Of a stretch of 64,000 nucleotides of DNA, positions 45,696 through 55,300 are shown in pieces. The notes under the pieces were generated by a model. It was given only the letters and a program-made list of their open reading frames with translations. It was not told the DNA's origin and made no database searches. The position numbers were made by a program, and so were the translations under genes. Each line of letters opens with the position of its first letter. Position 1 is the first letter of the stretch. The stretch comes from Candidatus Nitricoxidivorans perseverans. GTDB taxonomy: Bacteria > Pseudomonadota > Gammaproteobacteria > Burkholderiales > Rhodocyclaceae. The stretch is from NCBI GenBank assembly GCA_030246985.1, contig CP107246.1, forward strand, positions 2,048,282 through 2,112,281, written 5' to 3'.

Positions 45696-47614
45696 GATTT
45701 CACCTTGAGGCGGTAGCGGCGGTCGGCGGCGGCGATCAGGCCGCCCAGGGCCATGAGCAGGCATCCGCCCCAGATCCAGTCAACGAACGGCTTGTAGTAG
45801 ACCCGCACGGCCCACGACTCGCCTTCGAGCGGCTCGCCCAGCGAAACATACACGTCGCGCGTGAAGCCGGCGTCGATGGCGGCCTCGGTCATGGGCATGC
45901 CGGACGTGGGGTAGTTGCGTTTTTCCGGATGCAGCCGCTTCGTCACGCGGCCGTTCTCGATCAGCTCGACGTCGCCGACGGCGGCGATGTAGTTGGGCCC
46001 CCGCGCCTCGCGCACGCCGAGGAAGCGGAAGGTGTGGGCGCCGACGCTCACCGTGTCGCCGGGGGCCATGCGCACGTCCTTCTCTTCCTGGTAGCCGCCG
46101 ACCATGGTGACGCCGACGACGAAGGCGGCCACGCCCAGGTGGGCGGTCTGCATGCCCCAGAAGCTCGGCGGCGGCATGCCCTTCCTCGCGCGATCGACGA
46201 TCTGGAGCAGCGACGCGGCAGCGATCCAGACCGCCAGCAGCAGGCCCATCGCCACGAGCGGCGTCCAGGCGCCGGCCAGAAGCGGCAGCGCGGCGCCGGC
46301 GACGACCGCCGGGACGGCGGCGGGCCAGAGGCGGCGCGCGATGTCCCCGAGGCTCGCATGCTTCCAGCGGGCGACGGGGCCGGCGGCCATCAGGAACAGC
46401 ACCGGCACCATGATGGGCACGAAGACGGCGTTGAAGTAGGGCGCGCCGACGGAGAGCTTGCCCAGCCCCAGCGCGTCGATGAACAGCGGGTAGAGCGTGC
46501 CCAGCAGCACGGCGCCTGCGGCTACGACGAGCAGCACGTTGTTGAGCAGCAGGAGCGTTTCGCGCGAAACCAGCGCGAAGGCGCCGCCCAGGCTGACCGT
46601 TGGCGCGCGCCAGGCGAAGAGCATGAGGCTCGATCCGATCACGATCACCAGGAAGGCGAGGATGAAGATGCCGCGCGCCGGATCGGTGGCGAATGCATGC
46701 ACGGAGGTCAGCACGCCGGATCGCACCAGGAAGGTGCCCAGGAGCGAGAGCGAGAATGCGCCGATGGCCAGGAGCACCGTCCAGTTCTTGAAGCTGCCGC
46801 GCTTTTCGGTGACGGCCAGCGAGTGGATCAGCGCCGTGCCGACCAGCCAGGGCATGAATGAGGCGTTCTCGACCGGGTCCCAGAACCACCAGCCGCCCCA
46901 GCCCAGCTCGTAGTAGGCCCACCAGGAGCCCAGCGCGATGCCCAGCGTCAGGAATATCCAGGCGGCGGTCGTCCAGGGCCGCGACCAGCGCGCCCAGGCG
47001 GCGTCGAGCTTGCCCGACAGCAGCGCGGCGATGGCGAAGGCGAAGGCGACCGAGAAGCCGACGTAGCCCATGTAGAGCATGGGCGGGTGGAATACGAGGC
47101 CGGGGTCCTGCAGCAGCGGATTGAGGTCGCGGCCGTCCCCGGCCGCCGGCAGCAGGCGGTCGAAGGGATTGGACGTGAACAGGATGAACAGCAGGAAGCC
47201 GAAGGTCACCAGTCCCAGCACGCCCAGCACGCGGGCCACCATCACCGGCTCCAGCGAGCGCGACAGCCGCGAGACGGCGAAGGTCCAGCCCACCAGCATC
47301 AGCACCCAGAGCAGCAGCGAGCCCTCGTGGCCGCCCCAGACCGCGGCGAGGCGATAGAGGGTCGGCAGCATCGAGTTGGAGTGCCTCGCCACGTATTCGA
47401 CGGAAAAATCATTGACGTAAAAAGCCCAGGTCAGGCAGGCGAAAGCCACCGACACCAGCAGGAAGGACGCCGAGGCCGCCGGGCGCGCCAGGGCGATCCA
47501 GGCGCCGTTGCCCCCGCCTTTTTCGACATGGGCGCCCAGGAGCGGCATGGCGCCCTGCACGGCGGCGAAGAGCAGGGCGAGGATGAGGGCGAAATGGCCG
47601 AGTTCGGGAATCAT
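45692..47614 (-). CDS. ccmF: Heme lyase subunit CcmF
   Basis: 640 residues with about 14-15 membrane helices. The WWD heme-handling motif is [20 protein letters not shown], with [11 protein letters not shown] and MPMTEAAID as further family sequences. It transfers heme from holo-CcmE to apocytochrome c with CcmH and CcmI. Overlaps ccmE and ccmG by 4 bases. Confidence 0.97.
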   Translation of the reverse strand: MIPELGHFALILALLFAAVQGAMPLLGAHVEKGGGNGAWIALARPAASASFLLVSVAFACLTWAFYVNDFSVEYVARHSNSMLPTLYRLAAVWGGHEGSLLLWVLMLVGWTFAVSRLSRSLEPVMVARVLGVLGLVTFGFLLFILFTSNPFDRLLPAAGDGRDLNPLLQDPGLVFHPPMLYMGYVGFSVAFAFAIAALLSGKLDAAWARWSRPWTTAAWIFLTLGIALGSWWAYYELGWGGWWFWDPVENASFMPWLVGTALIHSLAVTEKRGSFKNWTVLLAIGAFSLSLLGTFLVRSGVLTSVHAFATDPARGIFILAFLVIVIGSSLMLFAWRAPTVSLGGAFALVSRETLLLLNNVLLVVAAGAVLLGTLYPLFIDALGLGKLSVGAPYFNAVFVPIMVPVLFLMAAGPVARWKHASLGDIARRLWPAAVPAVVAGAALPLLAGAWTPLVAMGLLLAVWIAAASLLQIVDRARKGMPPPSFWGMQTAHLGVAAFVVGVTMVGGYQEEKDVRMAPGDTVSVGAHTFRFLGVREARGPNYIAAVGDVELIENGRVTKRLHPEKRNYPTSGMPMTEAAIDAGFTRDVYVSLGEPLEGESWAVRVYYKPFVDWIWGGCLLMALGGLIAAADRRYRLKVKS

Positions 47615-48051
47615 GGCTTGGAGGGTTCCTGCGCCTTCTGCGCCTGGTCGACCGCGTGTTTGGCTTCGGGCGGCATGTAGTTTTCGTCGTGCTTGGCCAG
47701 CACCTCGGTGGCGGTGAAGCTGCCGTCGGCGCCGAGCCTGCCCTGCACGACGGCGCCCTTGCCCTCCTTGAACAGGTCGGGAAGGATGCCCGTGTAGGCG
47801 ACGGGGATGTCCTTCGCCGTGTCGGTGACGACGAAATGCACGGTCAGGTTGTCGCGCCGGATCGAGCCTTCCTTGACGAGGCCGCCGATGCGGAATGCGC
47901 GGTCCTTTGGCGACTTGCCGGCGGCGACTTCGCTGGGCGTCACATAGAGCGCGATGTTGCTGTCCAGCGCGTTGAGCACGAAGGCGGCGGCCAGCCCGAT
48001 GGCGGCCAGGCCGCCCACGATGAGGGCGGCGCGTTTATGGCGGGGTTTCAT
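47611..48051 (-). CDS. ccmE: Heme chaperone CcmE
   Basis: 146 residues. N-terminal helix, then YVTPSEV and a beta-barrel domain ending in the heme-binding [12 protein letters not shown], in which the His binds heme covalently. It carries heme from CcmABCD to CcmF. ATG 48051 overlaps the ccmD stop; extra upstream codons are inside ccmD. Confidence 0.95.
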   Translation of the reverse strand: MKPRHKRAALIVGGLAAIGLAAAFVLNALDSNIALYVTPSEVAAGKSPKDRAFRIGGLVKEGSIRRDNLTVHFVVTDTAKDIPVAYTGILPDLFKEGKGAVVQGRLGADGSFTATEVLAKHDENYMPPEAKHAVDQAQKAQEPSKP

Positions 48052-48230
48052 TGGTTGTCCAGTTGTTCGGCGATGCGTTCCCGGCGAAGGCTGCCGAGAA
48101 TCGTTTTTCGACGCCGGCCGGCCGCGAATGGTTCCACAACCATCAGAAGCAGGCAAGCGCCGAAGCTGCCCCAGACGTAGAAGGCATGGCCGCCCATGGC
48201 GAAGAACGCCGCCGGTGATTCCCAGGTCAC
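48048..48230 (-). CDS. ccmD: Heme exporter protein CcmD
   Basis: 60 residues from GTG 48230, overlapping the ccmC stop by GTGA and the ccmE start by ATGA. One membrane helix ([18 protein letters not shown]) after FAMGGHA, and a basic C-terminal tail ([18 protein letters not shown]), as in all CcmD. It is needed to release holo-CcmE from CcmABC. Confidence 0.9.
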   Translation of the reverse strand: MTWESPAAFFAMGGHAFYVWGSFGACLLLMVVEPFAAGRRRKTILGSLRRERIAEQLDNQ

Positions 48231-48976
48231 GATTTCACCTCGTCGAGTTCCTTTACCCATTCCGTGAAGTTCTCTCGCTCCAGGATGATCGCCCGCACGC
48301 GCATGAGCGCCACCGCGATCGAATACATCCAGAAAGCGAGCGCCATCAGCAGCATCCCCCAGAGCATGGTCTGCGCCATGGCCGGCGCCTTGTTGATCGA
48401 CACCGACGCGCCCTGGTGCAGCGTGTTCCACCATTTCACCGAGAAATAGATGATGGGAATGTTCACCACGCCGACCAGCGCGAGGATCGCCCCGGCCTTG
48501 TCGGCCCGGCGCGGGTCGTCGATGGCCGCCTGGAGCGCGATGAAGCCGATATACAGGAAGAACAGGATCAGTTCGGAGGTGAGCCGCGCGTCCCAGACCC
48601 ACCAGGTGCCCCACATCGGCTTGCCCCACAGCGCGCCCGTCCACAGCGACAGGAAGGCCATCAGCGCGCCGGTGGGGGCGAGCGCCGTGGCCATCATGCC
48701 CGACAGCCGCGTGTTGAACGCAAGGCCCAGTCCCGCCCAGAACGCCATGACCAGGTAGATGAACATGGACATCCACGAGGCCGGCACATGGACGAAGATG
48801 ATCCGGTAACCCTCCCCCTGCGTCGCATCCGTCGGCGCGCCGAAGAAGCTGATCCACAGGCCCGCGACGCCGAACGCGGCGGCGAGCCCCCAGAACCACG
48901 GAATCATGCGCCCGGCGAGCGGGTAGAAGCTCTGCGGGGAGGCGTATTTGAACCAGTTGATGAGCTTGTTGTTCAT
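48227..48976 (-). CDS. ccmC: Heme exporter/delivery protein CcmC
   Basis: 249 residues, six membrane helices. The WWD motif is [18 protein letters not shown], with HVPASWMSM before it. It attaches heme to CcmE. In the ancestral operon its ATG overlapped the ccmB stop (TGATG); that junction is still there but now belongs to a leftover copy of the ccmB tail, since ccmB itself is 1.8 kb away. Transcription from the ccmA promoter would have to cross the inserted cassette. Confidence 0.96.
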   Translation of the reverse strand: MNNKLINWFKYASPQSFYPLAGRMIPWFWGLAAAFGVAGLWISFFGAPTDATQGEGYRIIFVHVPASWMSMFIYLVMAFWAGLGLAFNTRLSGMMATALAPTGALMAFLSLWTGALWGKPMWGTWWVWDARLTSELILFFLYIGFIALQAAIDDPRRADKAGAILALVGVVNIPIIYFSVKWWNTLHQGASVSINKAPAMAQTMLWGMLLMALAFWMYSIAVALMRVRAIILERENFTEWVKELDEVKS

Positions 48977-49033
48977 CACTCCAATGCAATCCTCAAGGTG
49001 GCCGTGGTTGCCCACGGCGCGAAAAACAGGGCC
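48976..49033 (-). repeat. Leftover copy of the ccmB 3' end (direct repeat, copy 1)
   Basis: 58 bases match the last 58 bases of ccmB at 50810-50867 with 7 mismatches, almost all synonymous. The frame still reads FFAPWATTATLRIALE and then stop, against FFAPWATTAALRIALE in ccmB. The stop overlaps the ccmC start. Left of 49033 similarity ends and a different sequence follows. It shows the original ccmB-ccmC junction and the border of the inserted cassette. Confidence 0.85.
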
Positions 49034-49054
49034 GACCCTGGCCCCCTATTCTTG

Positions 49055-49330
49055 TTACTTCCCGATCGGGACGGAGCGGTCGTAAAGCGTTTCCGGGGCA
49101 ATATCCAGATCACCGGGCCAACAAACCGTGTCCAGCGCAACGAATGCCTGCTTGAACAGGGCCACATCCTGCAGCCGCGTAAACACGCCTCGGTTCAAGT
49201 AGGGTCGCGCATCGAACAAGCGATGATCGCCGGTGCTGAACCAGAGTTCCAGGGAAAAGTCTTCCCGGGGCGCCACACGAATAACGGATTCCATATCTGC
49301 GACAACAGGATCGTGCCATTGTGTGTTCAT
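49055..49330 (-). CDS. DUF2442-domain protein
   Basis: 91 residues. The order F-S-L-E-L-W-F-S-T-G-D, then LFDARPYLNRGVFTRLQD, LFKQAFV and VCWPGDLDIAPETLY matches DUF2442 closely. The family often accompanies toxin-antitoxin-like pairs; function unknown. GGAGG lies directly upstream and the ATG overlaps the stop of the broken PIN gene (ATGA), so it was probably the second gene of a pair with it. Confidence 0.8.
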   Translation of the reverse strand: MNTQWHDPVVADMESVIRVAPREDFSLELWFSTGDHRLFDARPYLNRGVFTRLQDVALFKQAFVALDTVCWPGDLDIAPETLYDRSVPIGK

Positions 49331-49624
49331 TGCAGCACCTCCATCAATTCAAAGGGTGTCACCAGTTCCGGCAGTTCCAGCACTTCGGGCGCAATCGGCA
49401 GCACGGGAAGCGCGCGCAACGCTTCGATACGCTCAAGCAGCAAGCGGATCGCCGGCGCTGGCTTCCTCCACAACGTAAGGGGAAATGAAGGCCGAAACGG
49501 ACGCCCGTCCGGTATCCCACCACAGCCGGGTAATCTGCTGACACGCCGACTTGATCGCATCATTGCTCGGACGAGCGGTCAGATAGCTGATGACGGATGT
49601 CTCGATATAAACCTTGCGCTTCAT
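49327..49624 (-). pseudogene. PIN-domain (VapC-like) toxin gene, frameshifted and internally deleted
   Basis: From 49624 the frame reads MKRKVYIETSVISYLTARPS and a PIN-type first half up to EASAGDPLAA, then stops at 49433. A one-base shift near 49436 leads into the other frame: RLLLERIEALRALPVLPI then LPELVTPFELMEVLQ, which is the C-terminal end of the same family. The middle part with the later acidic residues is missing, so a deletion has occurred as well. The first catalytic Asp position is Glu here (YIET), as in this subfamily. The remnant should have no nuclease activity. Confidence 0.75.
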
Positions 49625-49663
49625 GATTTCAGCCTTGGTTCAGAAAACCTGGTCTGTCCCCTA

Positions 49664-50173
49664 TTATTCAATTTTCGCCTTGATGTACTCGGACAGTTCT
49701 TTCGCATACCGGACTTGCTCTCTTTCATGGCGGAGCACCTTGAACGTTTTCTCTTTGTCCGCAGTTGATGTGCGCCATGCTTCTAGTGACTCGTTTAAGT
49801 GTGCCTCGCTACCTTCGCTTAGCGTGGAAAGAAAGTCATTCCAGCGCTTCACATCTTCAAAGTGCAGATACTTGGAAACGAGCCCCTCGCGGTAGAACTG
49901 AATGGAAAAGTAGCGAGCGATTAGCGCGTAATCAATTGCGACATATACGTCCTTTGCATCAGCGCCAACTGACTCTATGGCTTTTGTAAGTTGTTCTTCG
50001 TATTTTGCGAAGAGATTAATGTTGTATGCGATTTCGTACCGAAGGTTCTTCAGAAGCGATCCTTCCTTGGTTCTGTCGTCAAACCAGCGCTTAATCCATA
50101 GCATGAGCAATGCGGCTAGGAATCCACAGAAGCTCCCGATCAGAGTTGCGACAATTTGCTGTGTAAAGGTCAT
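49664..50173 (-). CDS. Uncharacterised AT-rich membrane-anchored protein
   Basis: 169 residues. One N-terminal membrane helix ([21 protein letters not shown]) is followed by a charged helical cytoplasmic part ([53 protein letters not shown]). The DNA is far richer in AT than its surroundings (21 of 60 GC in the line starting at 49981), so it was acquired recently. No family recognised; it lies between a TA pair and a dead PIN gene. Confidence 0.7.
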
Positions 50174-50200
50174 AGCGGATCCTTTGCGCCCTAACGTGTG

Positions 50201-50503
50201 TTAGCCACCGCTCTTCCGGCCCCGCCAGTAGGCTGGCTTTCGCGGGAAGGGCGCTATTGCAAGAATGACAAGTTCCAATGCCAGCTCCTGATAGACGATG
50301 GAGAAAGGGAACTTCCTTGGAAATACCCGGCGGGTACCGTACTTATGTGGCGCGCCGATTTTCGGGAAGGTTGAAATCAGTTGAATTGCTGCTTGCACTT
50401 CCTGGATGAATCGTTTCCCAAGCCCAGGGGATCGCTCTTCGTAGTACTTGGCCTCAGATGTCAGTTCGACTTCCGCTTCAGGATGAAAGCGAGCCGGCTT
50501 CAC
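50201..50503 (-). CDS. RelE/ParE-family toxin
   Basis: 100 residues from GTG 50503, overlapping the antitoxin stop by GTGA. FHPEAEVELTSEAKYYEERSPGLGKRFIQEV is split here as FHPEAEVELTSEAKYY then GLGKRFIQEVQAAI, the helical start of ParE/RelE; RRVFPRKFPFSIVYQ is the beta-sheet core with basic residues. Usually poisons translation or gyrase unless bound by the antitoxin. Gene order antitoxin-toxin is typical. Confidence 0.85.
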   Translation of the reverse strand: MKPARFHPEAEVELTSEAKYYEERSPGLGKRFIQEVQAAIQLISTFPKIGAPHKYGTRRVFPRKFPFSIVYQELALELVILAIAPFPRKPAYWRGRKSGG

Positions 50504-50730
50504 GACAGCGCGCGACGAACCCGTGCAAAAACCTCATCGGCAGGTATGGGCTCGACGGCACCGCTTTCCACCTCGGCGATGCGTTTGCGGAGTTCATCAT
50601 CCCAGGCGGAATCGACCCCGGGCTCCGGGTTCCCCTCAAGCGAGGCAAGCAGTTCCTCGGCGAGGCGAGCCCGGTCTTCCGGGACAAGTTCGCGTGCGCG
50701 GTGCGACAATTCAGTAACCAGGTCGGACAT
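50500..50730 (-). CDS. Addiction-module antitoxin
   Basis: 76 residues, mostly helical and acidic. LSHRARELVPEDRARLAEEL and SLEGNPEPGVDSAWDDE match the putative addiction module component family (TIGR02574-like) paired with ParE/RelE toxins. It probably binds the toxin; no DNA-binding domain is obvious. It lies 80 bases from the end of ccmB, in which no clear promoter was found. Confidence 0.82.
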   Translation of the reverse strand: MSDLVTELSHRARELVPEDRARLAEELLASLEGNPEPGVDSAWDDELRKRIAEVESGAVEPIPADEVFARVRRALS

Positions 50731-50809
50731 GGCTGGACTCCGGGTGAAGCGTTGATGACTGATTTTACTCTTCCGCCCCCACTGACTGGGGGCTGCGGGG
50801 AAATGTGGG

Positions 50810-50867
50810 TCACTCCAGCGCGATCCTCAAGGCCGCCGTGGTCGCCCACGGTGCGAAAAACAGGGCC
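50810..50867 (-). repeat. ccmB 3' end (direct repeat, copy 2)
   Basis: The last 58 bases of intact ccmB, matching 48976-49033 in 51 of 58 positions and in the same orientation. Beyond 50867 the sequences differ. Together the two copies flank the inserted cassette. Confidence 0.85.
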
Positions 50868-51475
50868 AGCGCCAGCAGCGCGGCCAGTAGCGACAGGTGG
50901 CCGCCGGCGCCCAGGCCGGAGATGTGGGCCTCGACCGCGCCGGCGCCGAAGATCAGGGCCGGCACGTAGAGGGGCAGCACCAGCAGGGAGAGCAGCACGC
51001 CGCCGCCGCGGACGCCCAGGGTCAGCGCCGCGCCGATGGCGCCGATCAGCGACAAGAGCGGCGTGCCCAGCAGCAGCGCGACGATCAGCACCCCCAGCGC
51101 CCCGGCGTCGAGGTCGAACTGGATGCCCAGCACGGGGGCCAGCAGCACCAGCGGCAGGCCCGACACCAGCCAGTGCGCAACGATCTTGCCCGCGACCAGC
51201 AGCCCCAGCGGCGTGGGCGACAGGGCCATCTGCTCCAGGGTGCCGTCGGCATGGTCCGGCGCGAACAGGCGCGAGAGGCCCAGCATGGTGGCGAGCAGCG
51301 CCGCCACCCAGAGCACGCCGGGGGCGATTTTCTTCAGCAGGGCCGGTTCCGGGCCGATGCCCAGCGGGAACAGGCTGCTGACGATGATGAAGAAGAACAG
51401 GGCGGTCAGCACCTCGCTCTTGCGGCGCATGGCCAGCAGCAGGTCGCGGCGGACGATGGAAGTGAAGGCGTTCAC
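50810..51475 (-). CDS. ccmB: Heme exporter protein CcmB
   Basis: 221 residues from GTG 51475, overlapping the ccmA stop (GTGA). Six membrane helices; FTSIVRRDLLLAMRRKSEVL at the start and ARLAPDHADGTLEQ-like SRLFAPDHADGTLEQMALS are family hallmarks. With CcmA it forms the ABC transporter that drives release of heme-loaded CcmE. It is intact and ends in the usual LRIALE, but its downstream partner ccmC has been moved away by the cassette. Confidence 0.95.
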   Translation of the reverse strand: MNAFTSIVRRDLLLAMRRKSEVLTALFFFIIVSSLFPLGIGPEPALLKKIAPGVLWVAALLATMLGLSRLFAPDHADGTLEQMALSPTPLGLLVAGKIVAHWLVSGLPLVLLAPVLGIQFDLDAGALGVLIVALLLGTPLLSLIGAIGAALTLGVRGGGVLLSLLVLPLYVPALIFGAGAVEAHISGLGAGGHLSLLAALLALALFFAPWATTAALRIALE

Positions 51476-52077
51476 AGTTTCAGCGCTTTCCCGCCCGGAA
51501 TGGGCATGGCCTGGTGGCTGGTCAGGATGGCCATGCCGCCGCTGGCCAGATGCTCGCCGATCAGCGCCGAAAGCATCTCGACGGCCTTGACGTCGAGTGC
51601 CGTGAAGGGCTCGTCGAGCACCCACAGCGGTGCCTTCTTCGTCGCCAGCCGCGCCAGGAGCACGCGTCGCTTCTGCCCGGCGGAGAGGAATCGCACCGGC
51701 AGCTCCTCGCGCCCCCGCAGCCCGAATCGGACCAGCGTGGCCAGGGCTTCGCGCTCGGGCAGGGCGATGCCGTCGAGGGCGGCGGAGAGCCGCAGGTTTT
51801 CCAGTGGCGTCAGCTCTTCCTTGACGGCGCCGTGATGGCCCAGGTAGAGCATTTCCCGGCGGTAATCCTCGCCGCTGTGCGCGATCGGCTCGCCGCGCCA
51901 GCGAATCTCCCCTTCGGCGGGGTGGGCGAGCCCGACGAGCGCGCGCAGCAGGGTGGTCTTTCCGGCGCCGTTTTCGCCCTGGACATGCAGCCATTCGCCC
52001 GGCCCGACCGCGAGATCGAGGCCGGCGAACAGGCGGCGTTCGCCGCGCACGCAGGAAAGGCCGATGGCGGTAAGCAT
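51472..52077 (-). CDS. ccmA: ABC transporter ATP-binding protein CcmA
   Basis: 201 residues. Walker A GENGAGKTTLL, the signature LSAGQKRRVLLARL and Walker B LWVLDEPFTALD. It energises the CcmABCD complex in cytochrome c maturation. First gene of the ccm operon; its promoter should lie in the 246 bases shared with the divergent oxidoreductase gene at 52324. GTATAC at 52104-52109 in that region is symmetrical and could serve either strand, but no matching -35 was found. Confidence 0.94.
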   Translation of the reverse strand: MLTAIGLSCVRGERRLFAGLDLAVGPGEWLHVQGENGAGKTTLLRALVGLAHPAEGEIRWRGEPIAHSGEDYRREMLYLGHHGAVKEELTPLENLRLSAALDGIALPEREALATLVRFGLRGREELPVRFLSAGQKRRVLLARLATKKAPLWVLDEPFTALDVKAVEMLSALIGEHLASGGMAILTSHQAMPIPGGKALKL

Positions 52078-52323
52078 GGGGGACGCATTTTGCCTGAAAT
52101 TGGGTATACTTACGCGTTCACGAACACGGGCGCGGCGCAACTGCTCCCGTGCCTGCCGGGCGGACATATCCCGTCTGCCCATTCCCGTAGGTCGGATCAA
52201 GCTTTCGACCGCACCGTGAAGGACTTTCGCGGCTCGACGTCCCCAAGGCGTCGTCCGCGGAGGCCCGCCTCGCCCCCGCCCCATACACACGATACACGGA
52301 CAACGACACACGGACATGGCACT

Positions 52324-55300
52324 ATGAAAACGAAGACCAAGGTGAAGTACCCCGGCATTCCCAGCGTCATCAACGGCAACGGCGCGGTCGCCCAGGTCAT
52401 GGGCCATGTCTGCGGCGGCGTGATCGGCTATCCCATCACCCCCTCGACGGAAATTTCCGAGATCTACGAGGCCTACCGCGCCGACGGCGGCATGAACGTC
52501 TGGGGCAAGCACCCCTTCTTCTTCATCCCGGAAGGCGAGCATTCCGCGCAGAGCGGCGCGCTGGGCGCGGCGCTGACCGGCGGCAAGTACATCTCCAACG
52601 CCTCGTCCTCCCAGGGCATCCTGTACGGCATCGAGTCGCACTACGTCACCGTCGGCAAGAAGGTCGGCGGTTTCGTGCTCCACGTGGCCGCGCGCGTCGT
52701 CTCCAAACATTCGCTCAACGTCATGGCGGGCCACGACGACGTCTATGCGCTGCTCTCGTCCGGCTACACCATCCTGTTCGGCGCCAACCCGCAGGAGGCC
52801 GCCGATCTCGCGGCAATTTCCTACCGCGCCGCCTCGCTGTCCCTGATCCCCGTCGCCAACGCGATGGACGGTTTCTCGACCAGCCACATGATGAGCGAGG
52901 CCAGCCTGCCCGAGCCCGAACTCCTGCGCGAGTACCTGGGCGATCCCGAAGACCGGATTCCCTGCCCGTCCGTGGCGCAGGAACTCCTCTTCGGCGCGAA
53001 GGGCCGCGTGGCCCAGCTCGGCCGGTACCTGGCCTGCCATGAGGCCGATTTCGCTCCCGGGAACATGAAGAAGCTCGGCGACTGGCTGGCGGCGAACGCC
53101 GACGCCGTCGAGAAGGACGGCGCGGGCGCCAAGATTTCCAAGACCCTCGGCTGGGTGCCGGAGGAACTGCAGGGCGCCTGGACGCGCCAGTGGAAGAACG
53201 CCGCCGAGAAGGGCACCCGCCAGCGCGTGCCGGCGCTGGTCGACATCCACAACCCGGGCCTGACCGGCGCGGTGCAGAACCAGCCCGACTTCCAGGCGGG
53301 CGCCGCCGACCACCGCACCCACTTCGCCGTCGAAGTGCCGCGCTTCGTGCGCCAGGCGATGGAGGAATACGGCCAGCTCACCGGCCGCGCCTATTCCCCC
53401 GTCCAGACCTTCCAGTGCGAGGATGCCGAACACGTCATGGTCTGCCTGGGCTCGGTGACGGACGACGCCGAGGCCGTGGCCGAGTACCTGCGCGGGCAGG
53501 GCAAGAAGGTCGGAGTCGTCTCGATCAAGCTCCTGTCCCCGTTCCCCGAGGCCGAGTTCATCGCCGCCATCGCGGGCAAGAAGGCGATCACCGTGATGGA
53601 GCGATCCGACCAGACCGCGCTCACCGCCTTCGTGCGCCAGGCGCTCGCCAAGGCGATGGAGAACGGCGGGAAGGTCAAGCCCCACGCGGGCATCCCGGCG
53701 CTGAAGGAATTGCCCCGCGTCACGACCGCCATCTTCGGCCTGGGCGGCCATGACCTCCAGCCGCGCCACCTCGTCGCCGCCTTCAAGAACATGGAAACCG
53801 CAGGCAAGGGCGCGCCGCTCATCTACCTCGGATCGCAGTTCTTCTCGAAGACGGCCGATCCGCGCATGTCGGAAATCCAGGCGCGCCTGAAGGCCGCCTA
53901 CCCCGAAACCGAGCTGATGGCGCTCGAAACCGGGACGAACCCCAACCTGCTGCCCGAGGGCGCATTCCGCATCCGCTTCCACTCGGTGGGCGGCTACGGC
54001 ACCATCGCCACCGGCAAGCTCCTGACCGACATCCTGTCCGGCGCGCTCGACCTGCATTCCAAGGCTGCGCCCAAGTACGGCTCCGAGAAGAGCGGCGCGC
54101 CGACCAACTACTACATCACCCTGTCCCCCGAGCCGGTGAAGATCACCAACGCGGAACTGGAAGATGTCGAGGTCGTGCTCTCCCCCGACCACAAGGTGTT
54201 CTCGCACACCAACCCGCTGCGCGGGCTGGCCGCGGGCGGCACTTTCGTCCTGCAAACCGCGGAGTCGCCCGAAGCCGTCTGGCGCTCGCTGCCGGCGGCC
54301 GCGAAGAAGACCATCCGCGAGAAGAAGATCCGATTCTTCGTGATCGACGCATTCGCGGTGGCCAAGAAGCACGCGCCCACCTCCGACCTCGAAACCCGCA
54401 TGATGGGCATCGCCTTCATCGGCGCTGTGGCCGGCCACGTCGAGCAGGCCAAGAAGGGCGCGTCGCTCGACGCGATGCTCAAGAAGATCGAATCCCAGAT
54501 CTCCAAGAAGTTCGGCGGCAAGGGCGGCGCGGTCGTTTCGGGCAACATGGCCGTCATCCGCGAGGGCGTCGAGGCGACCCGCCCGGTCGATTACGCCGCA
54601 TTCACCGACGCGGCGCCCCCGGCCGTCGCGCTGACCGCCGCGATTTCGGCCTCCGTCTGCCGCTCGTCGAGCGGCGGCGGCGCCTCGGGCTGCGCCGGCC
54701 TGTTCGACCGCGACTACTACGAGGACATGATCGCCGCGCCCTTCCGCGACGGCACGATCGGCGAGGCGCCCGTCCTGCCGGGCACCGGCTTCTTCATGCC
54801 CGCCGGCTGCGCGGCGGGCAAGGACAAGGGCCTGTTCCGCCGCAGCGTGCCCGAATTCGAGGCCGACAAGTGCACGGGATGCATGGAATGCGCGATGGTC
54901 TGCCCGGACGCGGCCATCCCCAACCTCGTCCATGACACCCACGACCTGCTGCTGGCGGCGGTCCGCCGGCTCGACGCGACCGAGGCCCAGAAGGAGGCCC
55001 TGCGCGCCGTCGCGCCCGCGCTGGCGGAAGCCGTGCGCGGGAAGATGGCTTCCGCCAAGGGCGTCGCCTTCCACACCCTCGTCGCCGAGGCGGTTGCCGG
55101 GCTGGACGCCGGCGGCGCCACCAGTGCCACGATGGCGAAGAACCTCGCGCGCCTGCCGGAGATACTTTCCGTCTATCCGGTCGCCCAGACGCGCCCCTTC
55201 GCGGGCGGTCTGTTCGCGGCCGTCGTCGACCCCTGGAAGTGCACGGGCTGCCTGGAGTGCGTGGCCGTCTGCGGCCCCGGCGCGCTGGTGGCCCGCAGCC

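Larger units (their letters stand above)
48977..50809. mobile_element. Accessory cassette inserted between ccmB and ccmC
   Basis: A 1.8-kb block of four or five minus-strand accessory genes interrupts an otherwise gap-free ccm operon. It is bounded by two copies of the ccmB end. Content: DUF2442 gene, broken PIN toxin gene, AT-rich unknown gene, and a RelE/ParE-antitoxin pair. Two related AATAGGGG motifs lie at 49038-49054 and 49649-49665. No transposase, integrase or clear terminal inverted repeats were found, so the mechanism is unknown. Confidence 0.7.

Noticed and set aside
49055-49330. DUF2442 gene as the remains of a ccm gene
   Set aside because: No membrane segments or heme motifs; sequence matches DUF2442 well.
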